Positions 8,732 to 16,481 of a stretch of 64,000 bases of DNA are shown piece after piece. This DNA is from Gammaproteobacteria bacterium (GTDB lineage Bacteria > Pseudomonadota > Gammaproteobacteria > Arenicellales > UBA868). The DNA lies in NCBI GenBank assembly GCA_022451485.1, contig JAKUQS010000005.1, forward strand, positions 1-64,000. The letters are read 5' to 3'. Numbering within the stretch: position 1 is the stretch's first letter; each line of letters begins with the position of its first letter. The position numbers and the translations under genes are program-made. The notes beneath the pieces were generated by a model. It had not been told where the DNA came from. It ran no database searches and worked only from the letters and a program-made list of their open reading frames with translations.

Positions 8732-10261
8732 TTGGACAAAGACACACAAGAGAACCTATTGTTCACGGGCGAAAACTTTCTCGATAGTCTGCGGGATGGC
8801 CGTGAGATTTGGCTCGATGGCGAGCGGGTAAAGGATGTCACGCGCCACGTTGCGTTCCGAAATTCCGCACGCAATATTGCGCGCTTGTATGATGCGCTGC
8901 ACGATCCGGAAACAGCGTCACTGATGACGACCACTGATCGTTCAGGGATTCTGACCCATCGCTTTTTCACACCCAGCTACAGTGCCGACGACTTATTGGC
9001 GTCTAGGGATGCAATTGCCCACTGGCAGAGACTCACGCACGGATGGATGGGGCGCACGCCAGATTACAAGGCGGCATTTATGGCACAACTTGCTGAAGGG
9101 CATGACTTTTACGAGCCGTTTGGTGCTAATGCATTGGCCTGGTACAACCGCTGCGCCAGTAAAGCATTGTTCATGAACCACGTCCTTGTCGACCCACCGG
9201 TGGATAGGGACAGACCGCATCACGAAGGCACTGACATTTATGTCAATGTCACGGGTGAAAATGATCGGGGTATCATCGTGAGCGGAGCCAAAATGGCGGC
9301 AACTGGCTCCGCGCTGACACACGCGACTTTTGTGGCCCCGAATAGCGGAACAGCGGCGCGCATGGAGGAAGGTAAGGACGAGGCGTTTGCACTGGTTTTC
9401 ATCGTCGACATGGATACGCCTGGATTAAAATTGATCAGTCGACCTTCTTACGAAAAAAATGCCAACAGTCCTTTCGATGCACCATTGTCGAGTCGATTTG
9501 ATGAAAATGATGCGGTTTTGATCTTTGATGATGTTTTTATCCCGTGGGAAAACGTGTTGGTGTATCGTGACGTTGAAAAGGCAAAAGGATTTTACGCGGC
9601 CTCTGGATTTTTCAATCGTTTTAACCTGCAGGCTAGTACGCGATTAGCGGTTAAGCTTGAATTTGCGGCTGGGTTACTCATTAAGGGCGTAGAGGCGACC
9701 GGCACGGCATCATTTCGAGGTGTGCAAAGCCAGGTTGGTGAGCTGATTGGAATGAGTAATCTGGTTTGGGCGCTGACTACGGCGCTCGCGTTGGACCCGG
9801 AAGCGGGCGTTGGCAACTCTGTTGTGCCCAAGTTACAGACTGCAGCTGCCGCCCGAATGTACATGACGTCGGCGTGGTCAAAAGTAAGGGAGATTTTTGA
9901 GACGATACTGGCTGGAGCACCCATCGTCACCGTATCCTCCAACATGGATTTGAAAGTTCCGGAACTCAGTCCAGTCATCGAGCGTTATTTCCGCGGTACT
10001 GGACTACCTGCAAAGGAAAGAATCAAATTATTTAAGTTGATTTGGGATGCGTTGTACTCGGAATTCGCCGGCCGCCATGCTTTGTATGAGCGGAACTATG
10101 CTGGCAATGTGGAGCAACAGCGCCTCGATATTTTGCGCTGGTCAGATGCCCGGGGGGACAGTGATCGCTACAAAGCGGCAGTCGATGCGTGTATGTCCGA
10201 CTATGACGTGGAAGGTTGGCGGGTTCCCTATTTAGCTGGCATCGATGAGAGTGTTGCTTGA
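8732..10261 (+). CDS. 4-hydroxyphenylacetate 3-hydroxylase family (HpaB-like) flavin monooxygenase, large component
   Basis: 509 residues, the usual HpaB length. The N-terminal FTGENFLDSLRDGREIW and the block PHHEGTDIYVNVTGEND with IIVSGAKMAATGSALTH are family hallmarks; the enzyme hydroxylates a phenolic ring using FADH2 supplied by a separate flavin reductase. The start is TTG with AGGA about eight bases upstream; no ATG lies in frame until about residue 65, which would delete conserved sequence, so TTG is preferred. No reductase (HpaC) is adjacent; the only flavin reductase seen is at 63632. It follows the dehydratase gene on the + strand and converges on a luciferase-like gene. The exact phenol is unknown. 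Confidence 0.88.
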   Translation: MDKDTQENLLFTGENFLDSLRDGREIWLDGERVKDVTRHVAFRNSARNIARLYDALHDPETASLMTTTDRSGILTHRFFTPSYSADDLLASRDAIAHWQRLTHGWMGRTPDYKAAFMAQLAEGHDFYEPFGANALAWYNRCASKALFMNHVLVDPPVDRDRPHHEGTDIYVNVTGENDRGIIVSGAKMAATGSALTHATFVAPNSGTAARMEEGKDEAFALVFIVDMDTPGLKLISRPSYEKNANSPFDAPLSSRFDENDAVLIFDDVFIPWENVLVYRDVEKAKGFYAASGFFNRFNLQASTRLAVKLEFAAGLLIKGVEATGTASFRGVQSQVGELIGMSNLVWALTTALALDPEAGVGNSVVPKLQTAAAARMYMTSAWSKVREIFETILAGAPIVTVSSNMDLKVPELSPVIERYFRGTGLPAKERIKLFKLIWDALYSEFAGRHALYERNYAGNVEQQRLDILRWSDARGDSDRYKAAVDACMSDYDVEGWRVPYLAGIDESVA

Positions 10262-10296
10262 GCGAACGACAGTTTTCAGACTCAGGGTTCTATAGG

Positions 10297-11355
10297 CTAC
10301 TGATTTAATGAATCGAGTGGCCCTAGTTCTTTCTCAACTAGTGGTTTGATATCACTTTGGAATTTCTCCATCGTTTCGATGGCACTCGCATGTCCAGATG
10401 ATCCCACTTGAAAGTGGAACATCATATGGGAGGGTTTGCCAGCCTCGATTTCGGCAACCAGTTTCTCTGCGATGGTTTCGCAGTCTCCAATCAGTAGGTT
10501 GTCCGCGATTTCCTCAAGCGGGGGCTCATTAGCTGTTGGTGTTTCAATCAACATCGCACCATCCATCACCTCTTCACGCCGCCGGAGATTGGCGGCATGG
10601 CGCATTTGATGTCTTGCGTTGTCGGCATATTCCAGCGCAGCCTTACGACTGTTGGCGACGCACATGAAGCGCTGTATGCCAAGTGGAACGCTCGTTGGGT
10701 CAAGGCCTTCTTCACGCCAGGATGATTCTATATTCTCCCGCATGGTGCGAAGATAGTCAGGGCCATTGAAGCGCCCTGTGAACATCGGTATGTAGCCACG
10801 CCGTGCCGCAAGGCGGTGGATTGCTGGGTTGTCGCCCGCGATCCATATTTCCGGAGGCTGATTGACGGGTCTAGCGCTGATGTGGGTCTCTGGTAGTTTG
10901 AAATGTTGCCCATCGTAACTGAATGTATCTTGCGTAAATGCAAGGTCATACATGTCCATGAATTCTTCGGTCATTGACTTTGAGTTTTTAAGATCGACAT
11001 CAAAGCGATCAAATTCATAAGGTTGATAACCGCTTCCGATTCCCAAAATCAACCGTCCGTCACAAAGTGCATCGGTCATTCCTATTTCGGCCAGTAAACG
11101 GACCGGCTCATACAGCGGTATTACGACCACAGCGCTACCGAGGCGAATTCGTTGAGTCGTCGCAGCGCAGTGCGCAATCATCATGAGCGGTGATGGACAC
11201 ACACAGTAGTTCGAAAAGTGATGTTCGGCGAACCACGCAATATCGTAGCCTAGCTGATCTGCGATACGGGTCTGTTCAGCGGCCTCCTCAAGGATTTGCT
11301 TGGTTGAGGCTCCTCGCTCGCGGTAACCCATCAGGCTGAATACACCAAATTCCAT
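10297..11355 (-). CDS. LLM-class flavin-dependent oxidoreductase (luciferase-like)
   Basis: 352 residues with the bacterial-luciferase TIM-barrel pattern: MEFGVFSLMG at the start, WFAEHHFSNY (about 42-51), ILGIGSGYQPYEFDRF after the third strand, and EIWIAGDNPAIHRLAARRG. Members use FMN or F420 to oxygenate aldehydes, sulfonates, nitrilotriacetate-like chelators or other small molecules; nothing here fixes the substrate. It lies 107 bases after livM, last in the - strand transporter unit, suggesting it acts on an imported compound. A second LLM protein of a different subgroup is at 30985. Confidence 0.85.
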   Translation of the reverse strand: MEFGVFSLMGYRERGASTKQILEEAAEQTRIADQLGYDIAWFAEHHFSNYCVCPSPLMMIAHCAATTQRIRLGSAVVVIPLYEPVRLLAEIGMTDALCDGRLILGIGSGYQPYEFDRFDVDLKNSKSMTEEFMDMYDLAFTQDTFSYDGQHFKLPETHISARPVNQPPEIWIAGDNPAIHRLAARRGYIPMFTGRFNGPDYLRTMRENIESSWREEGLDPTSVPLGIQRFMCVANSRKAALEYADNARHQMRHAANLRRREEVMDGAMLIETPTANEPPLEEIADNLLIGDCETIAEKLVAEIEAGKPSHMMFHFQVGSSGHASAIETMEKFQSDIKPLVEKELGPLDSLNQ

Positions 11356-11462
11356 GGCTCTCCCCTTATGATCTAGCTTCCTTCGTCGAAATTACATAGA
11401 GGCATCATTCACACATTTGTTTGTCATGGTCGAGGTCTAACATTGATTAGGTATTGGTAACG

Positions 11463-12542
11463 TTATTCCACTGTAAACGGCGGTGCTTTCCCAATCAGAT
11501 TCTTCTGTTTAAGCCAAGGAGAAACCAGGCCAAATAGTCCGCCACGAAAGAACTTCATCACCACGATGACGAGCGTGGCAAACAGAAGCATGTGGGCGTA
11601 TGGACTGATATCACGCATAAATTCCCACAGTATGACGAGCAGCAGTGCGCCGATCACTGGGCCGGTTAGAGTGCCTAGACCTCCAACGATGGTCATGGCC
11701 AGAATTAAACCCATCTCAAGAATCATTAGCATTTTGGGGTCAAGAACCTGTACAAAAAGGTGTGCGTAGAGAGCCCCTGCGAAACCGGCGAATGCGCTGG
11801 AGATAACGAACGCTCGGACTTTCCACTTGACCAGATCAACCCCCATCACTTGAGCTACGTCTTCATCTTCACGCATCGCTTTTAGATACAACCCCTTTTC
11901 GGAGTTGACCAAACGATAGAGCACGACAATCGTAATCACGGTTAGTGCCAGCATCATGATGTAACCGAGAACATGATTGGGTAATCCATCGTCCGTCACC
12001 CACAGGTAGGGAATTCGAAGCCCGAGCGAGCCGCGGGTATAATCATGTTCGATCTGCAGAGTGAGGCGCACGGTTTCCGAGAAGCCGAGCGTCATTAGTG
12101 CTAGGTATGGGCCGCGAGTTTTAAGGCACATACGTCCAAGGCCCCACCCGATGCCAGCGGCGACAAGACCGCCGGCAAAGACACCGATAACGGGATGAAC
12201 GCCTGCACTAAAATCCCGCGAGTAGCCTTCGGCGCAGACTCCACCAAAGACAAAACCTCCGGCATTAAGTAGGAGGTCTAGTTGGACCAAACTAGCACAC
12301 ACGTGGTGACCAAGAAAGCCAGCGCTAAGTAACCCTGTGGTGTACGCACCAATACCAGCAAACGCCGCATGAGCGAAAGATAAAACGCCAGCATAGCCGA
12401 GCAGCAGGTTCCAGGATGATGCGAGAACAATGAAGTACAACACGGAAGCTGCAACTCGCAGTGCGTATGATTCGAAGATGTAGGGGACAATCAGCGCAAC
12501 AGCTAGTGTCAGTAACAATACGCATTTTTCGAAGCGTGTCAT
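11463..12542 (-). CDS. Branched-chain amino acid-type ABC transporter permease LivM
   Basis: 359 residues, polytopic inner-membrane protein with the LivM signature YAGVLSFAHAAFAGIGAYTT (about 50-69), a central GLRIPYLW segment and the EAA-like loop near GGLGTLTGPVIGALLLV. Compared with common LivM proteins it has an extra stretch at about 78-116 containing two cysteines (VCASL and GVCAEG), probably an enlarged loop. It forms the channel with LivH and is energised by the LivG/LivF ATPases encoded upstream. The start ATG overlaps the livH stop by four bases. The imported substrate could be an amino acid, amide or other small polar compound. Confidence 0.9.
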   Translation of the reverse strand: MTRFEKCVLLLTLAVALIVPYIFESYALRVAASVLYFIVLASSWNLLLGYAGVLSFAHAAFAGIGAYTTGLLSAGFLGHHVCASLVQLDLLLNAGGFVFGGVCAEGYSRDFSAGVHPVIGVFAGGLVAAGIGWGLGRMCLKTRGPYLALMTLGFSETVRLTLQIEHDYTRGSLGLRIPYLWVTDDGLPNHVLGYIMMLALTVITIVVLYRLVNSEKGLYLKAMREDEDVAQVMGVDLVKWKVRAFVISSAFAGFAGALYAHLFVQVLDPKMLMILEMGLILAMTIVGGLGTLTGPVIGALLLVILWEFMRDISPYAHMLLFATLVIVVMKFFRGGLFGLVSPWLKQKNLIGKAPPFTVE

Positions 12543-13450
12543 GCGCGCCGTTCCTTCTGTCCAAACAAGCCATGCGGCCGGAACAGCAGGACGCCAATGA
12601 GGACGAGAAACGCAAATACGTCGCGATAGGCAACTGACAGGTAGACGGACCCAAGGCTTTCGACCAAGCCTAGAATAATTGCTGCGATCACAGCACCCGG
12701 TATTGAGCCCATGCCCCCAAGGACAATGATGACGAATGCTTTGATAACCGGAATCTGGCCTACATCCGGGTAGACGAGAAATATTGGTGCCATCGCGGCG
12801 CCGGCTGCGCCTGCTAGCAGGCCTGCCAAGGCCATGGCGATGATGTTCATCCGCACGGTATTGATGCCCACAATTGTTGAGCCAACACGATTTTGCGCTG
12901 TCGCCATTAGTGCGCGACCTGTCCAGGTGCCGTAAATAAAGTACAGCGTTATTGCGATCAGCAGCGCGGATGTTCCTGCTGCGAAAAGTCGGTCACCAGC
13001 TAGGTATAGGTCACCGAAGATATGTTTTGATCCGTCCCAGAATGAACCGGGTGTCATCTCGTAAGGGCCCACGGTGGTCAACGCGCCGTATTGAAGGAAG
13101 AGCGACAGCCCGAACGTAAGAATGATCGCGTATTCTTCGGGTCGGTCCATGCGCACTGTGTAGACAGGGCGCAAAAGTCCGCGTTCAACCGCTATGCCAA
13201 ATATGGCTACGGCGATCATCGCTAGCGGTAGCCCGACGATGGTTGGTAGCGACAGCGGGATAGAGAAAATTGTGACGGCACCCGCAGTCAATGCATACAA
13301 AGTGTAACCACCGATCATATAGAACTCACCATGCGAAAAGTTAACGACTCGCATGATGCTGAAGACGATAGTTAGGCCAAGGGCGATCAGGGCATAAATC
13401 AGGCCAAAAATGACGCCGTTAACCAGCTGCGATAGTAGGTAATAGTCCAT
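12539..13450 (-). CDS. Branched-chain amino acid-type ABC transporter permease LivH
   Basis: 303 residues with about eight membrane segments. The N-terminal half has GLTIVFSIMRVVNFSHGEFY (about 26-45), the diagnostic LivH motif, and the C-terminal part has FVIIVLGGMGSIPGAVIAA, the ATPase-contact loop. It pairs with LivM (four-base ATGA overlap). Upstream on the - strand lies the solute-binding-protein gene, separated by 70 bases that contain a strong hairpin. The gene order G-F-binding protein-H-M differs from the classical order in E. coli but is common for HAAT transporters. Confidence 0.92.
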   Translation of the reverse strand: MDYYLLSQLVNGVIFGLIYALIALGLTIVFSIMRVVNFSHGEFYMIGGYTLYALTAGAVTIFSIPLSLPTIVGLPLAMIAVAIFGIAVERGLLRPVYTVRMDRPEEYAIILTFGLSLFLQYGALTTVGPYEMTPGSFWDGSKHIFGDLYLAGDRLFAAGTSALLIAITLYFIYGTWTGRALMATAQNRVGSTIVGINTVRMNIIAMALAGLLAGAAGAAMAPIFLVYPDVGQIPVIKAFVIIVLGGMGSIPGAVIAAIILGLVESLGSVYLSVAYRDVFAFLVLIGVLLFRPHGLFGQKERRA

Positions 13451-13473
13451 TGATTAGATCGTGATGCTGGAGC

Positions 13474-13516
13474 ATCTAGACCAGGGGTGGGCTTTCGTCC
13501 ACCCCTGGTCAGATGT
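13474..13516 (-). promoter_or_regulatory. Strong intercistronic hairpin between binding-protein gene and livH
   Basis: A perfect 12-bp inverted repeat (GACCAGGGGTGG at 13479-13490, CCACCCCTGGTC at 13499-13510) with an 8-base loop; after one bulged A (13478) the stem gains about five more pairs (CATCT/AGATG). It begins a few bases after the binding-protein stop. No T-run follows on the transcribed (-) strand, so it is more likely a partial attenuator or an mRNA-stabilising structure, as seen after many periplasmic binding-protein genes, than a full terminator. Confidence 0.7.
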
Positions 13517-13520
13517 CAGG

Positions 13521-14747
13521 TTACGGGCGTGCAATCCCCGCAGTGGCAAATTGCTTGGGAAACAGTACTGCTGCGTCCCCTGCCGACTGGCCTACCTTTG
13601 TGTACTGGAAGATAAACGTCGGTACAGCTTTCCACTGGTGATGCCAGACGCCGTCTTCCTGGGAGAACTCAATATCGCCTCGAGTACCGGCAATTTTCAG
13701 TTCCTGAAGGGCTTTAATGATAGCTTTGCTGTCAGTTGAGCCAGCGTTCTTGATCGCGGTCAGTAGCGAGATCATCGCATCGTATCCCTGCAACGGCAGG
13801 TAGTTTGGTTGGCGGTCAAATTTGTCAATGTAGCGTTTTTTTATTTTTTCACCGAGATCCGTCAGTTTGACACTTGGGCTGTACGGGCAGGACATCAAGA
13901 CGTAATTCCCCGCATCTTTGACTGCTTCCCAGAAAACTTTGTCGTTCTGTGCCGTACACGTCCCATCGAGGTAGAGCGTCTCTGCAGTCGGAGCAAAACG
14001 GATCTCATGAGCTTGCTTGAGAATCAAGAAGCCACCCGGTTGGGTTACGGCGACGATGAGAACTTCAGGCTTTACCTGCGTCTTGTATTTCAACAGGATT
14101 GGTACAAAATCCTTAGATGTTTTCTCGACCACTTCATATTGGAAGTCAATATCCGCGTTTAACTTTTTGATCGCATTTTCGATGTTTTTCGCAATTCCGA
14201 TGCCGTAGTCCGTATCTTCAACCAGGCTTGCGGCCTTCTTGATCCCGTTAGCAGCCATTACGGCGACCATATTTTCAGCCAATTTCGACGAGTAGACGCT
14301 CGTGCGAAAGACTTCATCGTAGCCTGCATCAGTTAGTGCATCTGACCAGCATGATCCAATGACAAATGGAATGCCGTGTTGATGAAATACTTCGATCTCT
14401 GCTTTGCACACCGAGGAGTGGTACTCGCCCGCTGCAGCAACTACTTTGTCTTTGGTAATGAGTTTTTCTACAACGGTGGCGCCTGTCGGGGGACGGCCTT
14501 GTGTATCTTCAACAATTAATTCCACCTGTTTTCCCAGAACGCCCCCAGCAGCGTTAACATCGGCCACCGCCCATTCCAATCCAAGAACGAGTTCCGGGCC
14601 TTGTTGGTAACTGCCTGGTGACGACAAGGGTGCCATGCCACCGATTTTGATGGTGTCGCCCGCGTGGGTTGCACCGAAGGGTAACGCTAGTGTTGCCACC
14701 AGTGCGATCCCAGATAGGAACTTCCTTTTAGGTACTGCAGTCATCAT
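13521..14747 (-). CDS. Periplasmic solute-binding protein of a LIV/HAAT-type ABC transporter
   Basis: 408 residues, type 1 periplasmic-binding fold. Residues about 1-29 form a Sec signal (KRKFLSG, a hydrophobic run, then ATHAG with likely cleavage after Ala). The mature start DTIKIGGMAPLSSPGSYQQG and the motif AAAGEYHSSVCKAEIEVFHQ are typical of the family. A very good AGGAGG lies about six bases before the ATG pair (14747 and 14744 are both possible). It binds the substrate outside the inner membrane and delivers it to LivH-LivM. The sequence is diverged from true Leu/Ile/Val-binding proteins, and the surrounding catabolic genes suggest an amide, hydantoin or amino-acid-like ligand. Confidence 0.9.
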   Translation of the reverse strand: MMTAVPKRKFLSGIALVATLALPFGATHAGDTIKIGGMAPLSSPGSYQQGPELVLGLEWAVADVNAAGGVLGKQVELIVEDTQGRPPTGATVVEKLITKDKVVAAAGEYHSSVCKAEIEVFHQHGIPFVIGSCWSDALTDAGYDEVFRTSVYSSKLAENMVAVMAANGIKKAASLVEDTDYGIGIAKNIENAIKKLNADIDFQYEVVEKTSKDFVPILLKYKTQVKPEVLIVAVTQPGGFLILKQAHEIRFAPTAETLYLDGTCTAQNDKVFWEAVKDAGNYVLMSCPYSPSVKLTDLGEKIKKRYIDKFDRQPNYLPLQGYDAMISLLTAIKNAGSTDSKAIIKALQELKIAGTRGDIEFSQEDGVWHHQWKAVPTFIFQYTKVGQSAGDAAVLFPKQFATAGIARP

Positions 14748-14825
14748 CTTATCCTCCTGGTTATGATTAACATCAGTGTCGAACTTGTATCAAATAACGG
14801 TTGTGTTGAGTTTTGACAGCATTTT

Positions 14826-15539
14826 TTAGATTTGGAGCCAGTTCTTAATCATGTCATGCAGGTCGGTTTCAAACTCCGCTTTTGTGCCGCTCACCTTATT
14901 TTGACCGACTTCTAACACATAGACGAAATCACCGATCCGGATAGCTTCTCGTACATTCTGATCAACGAGAAGAATGGTTAGGCCATCTTGTTTGAGACGT
15001 TCGATAGTGTCGTAAACTTCCTTTGCAATAATCGGTGCTAGACCGACTGTAGGCTCATCGCAGATCAATATTTGGGGTTTGATCATCATCCCCCGAGCGA
15101 TTTCAAGAATTTTCTGCATGCCACCGGACAAGTCTCCAGCTTTCGAGTTCCGTCGCTCGCGCATTAATGGAAAAAGTTCGTAAACACGGTCTAAGGCGCT
15201 ATCTATCCGGTTTTTGTCGTTACGAAATGTCCAGGCGCCGAGGTGAATGTTTTGTTCCACTGTTAGGTGGGGGAAAACTGTACGTTCTTGGGGCAGGTAA
15301 CAAATTCCTAGCCCTGCCATGCTGTGACTGGGTCGACCCGTAAGATCATTTCCGTCCCAAAGCACTTGCCCTGATTTGGGCGTGAGGAAGCCACAAATCA
15401 CTCGCATTAGGGTGGATTTTCCAGAACCATTGGGCCCAATGACTGAGGTAATGTGTTTGTCCTGGACCTCGACCGATACATCTTGGAGGATGTCTATCTC
15501 GTCCACGTAACCGGCAACAATGTTGTTTGCGGTCAGCAT
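14826..15539 (-). CDS. ABC transporter ATP-binding protein LivF
   Basis: 237 residues. Walker A GPNGSGKST (about 35-43), Q-loop near CYLPQERTVFPHLTVEQN, signature LSGGMQ and Walker B ILICDEPTVGLAP are all present, so the protein should hydrolyse ATP. The short length and C-terminal region are of the LivF kind. The upstream livG stop lies two bases away; 78 bases separate it from the binding-protein gene downstream. Cytoplasmic, bound to the LivH/LivM permeases. Confidence 0.93.
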   Translation of the reverse strand: MLTANNIVAGYVDEIDILQDVSVEVQDKHITSVIGPNGSGKSTLMRVICGFLTPKSGQVLWDGNDLTGRPSHSMAGLGICYLPQERTVFPHLTVEQNIHLGAWTFRNDKNRIDSALDRVYELFPLMRERRNSKAGDLSGGMQKILEIARGMMIKPQILICDEPTVGLAPIIAKEVYDTIERLKQDGLTILLVDQNVREAIRIGDFVYVLEVGQNKVSGTKAEFETDLHDMIKNWLQI

Positions 15540-15541
15540 AG

Positions 15542-16312
15542 TCAGACTCCGAGATAAGCCTCGATGACACCCGGGTCTTCACGAACTTCGTCGGGTGTAC
15601 CGTCTGCGATCAGCTGACCGTTAGCAAGAACAATAACCCGTGTCGCGAGTCCCATAATGGTTGGTAGGTCATGGCTTACCACAATGAAGTCAATGCCGCG
15701 GCCACGTAAATCCCCAATGCGATTGAGTATGCGCTCGACTAAGAGCGGATGGATTCCCCCAAAAGGTTCATCCAATAGCATCAGCCGCGGTTTAAGCATG
15801 AGGGCACGGGCAAATTGCAGCAGCATACGTTGGCCGCCGGAAAGGTCGGCAGCTTGTTCATGAGCGAAGCCGTCAATGTCGAGAAATTCCAAGTATTCTC
15901 TTGCTCGGCGAATTAGCGTAATTCGGTCTTCACTCTGAGAATCGCGGACGGTAAAGCCGGGTGCCAGCATGTTCTCTAGGGCAGTCATCTGCGGAAAGAT
16001 TCGGGCGATCTGAAACGTGCGGGCAATGCCGGCACGGGCAATCACGTGCGGTGTCGACTTTTCGATCGATGCTCCTTCAAAGTGGATTGTCCCTTGGTTG
16101 AGCGGATATATGCCGCTCGTTGCGTTGAGTAACGTGGTTTTGCCAGAACCATTAGGTCCGATGAGTCCGAGCAATTGGCCCTTGGTCATGCTAAAGGAAA
16201 CCGAGTTCAGAGCCTGGTTGCCACCAAAGGCAATACTCGCGTTGGCTACCTTAAAAACATCTGGGGCGGTAACGGAGGTTCCCCCTTTAATAGCTGTCGA
16301 AGCTTCCTTCAA
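15542..16312 (-). CDS. ABC transporter ATP-binding protein LivG
   Basis: 256 residues with Walker A GPNGSGKTT, the LivG-type RAGIARTFQIARIFPQMTALEN segment (shown here in part), signature LSGGQ, Walker B LMLLDEPFGGIHP and the H-switch VSHDLPTIMG. The LivG extension after Walker A distinguishes it from LivF. The start is TTG at 16312: upstream in frame there is no ATG or GTG before a stop, and the next internal Met lies inside the nucleotide-binding fold. First gene of the - strand transporter unit, 169 bases from the divergent hyuA. A plausible promoter with overlapping dyad lies at 16348-16379. Confidence 0.92.
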   Translation of the reverse strand: MKEASTAIKGGTSVTAPDVFKVANASIAFGGNQALNSVSFSMTKGQLLGLIGPNGSGKTTLLNATSGIYPLNQGTIHFEGASIEKSTPHVIARAGIARTFQIARIFPQMTALENMLAPGFTVRDSQSEDRITLIRRAREYLEFLDIDGFAHEQAADLSGGQRMLLQFARALMLKPRLMLLDEPFGGIHPLLVERILNRIGDLRGRGIDFIVVSHDLPTIMGLATRVIVLANGQLIADGTPDEVREDPGVIEAYLGV

Positions 16313-16347
16313 TTCTAGAGAGCCTGGATGAACATGTTTGTTGCCTC

Positions 16348-16379
16348 ACGTTATCGCCCGTTATAAGGTGTAACGTCAA
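16348..16379 (-). promoter_or_regulatory. Candidate livG promoter with overlapping inverted repeat
   Basis: On the - strand TTGACG (16379-16374) and GATAAC (16355-16350) are spaced by 18 bases and match the sigma70 boxes at five and four of six positions. A perfect dyad ACGTTA (16348-16353) / TAACGT (16371-16376) lies exactly over both boxes, the geometry of a repressor operator. Start of transcription would fall near 16343, about 30 bases before the TTG start. Confidence 0.4.
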
Positions 16380-16481
16380 GTCAGAAGCTCTTAAATCAAG
16401 CATTAAAGTTAGGGTTTGAGTCGCCAACATGGGTAAACGCATGTCAGGTTGAGGCGGCTCAGACGCTAAAGGACATCTTAA

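Noticed and set aside
14765-14793. Promoter for the binding-protein gene (TTGATA with 17-base spacer, - strand)
   Set aside because: The downstream hexamer TTAATC matches the -10 consensus poorly.
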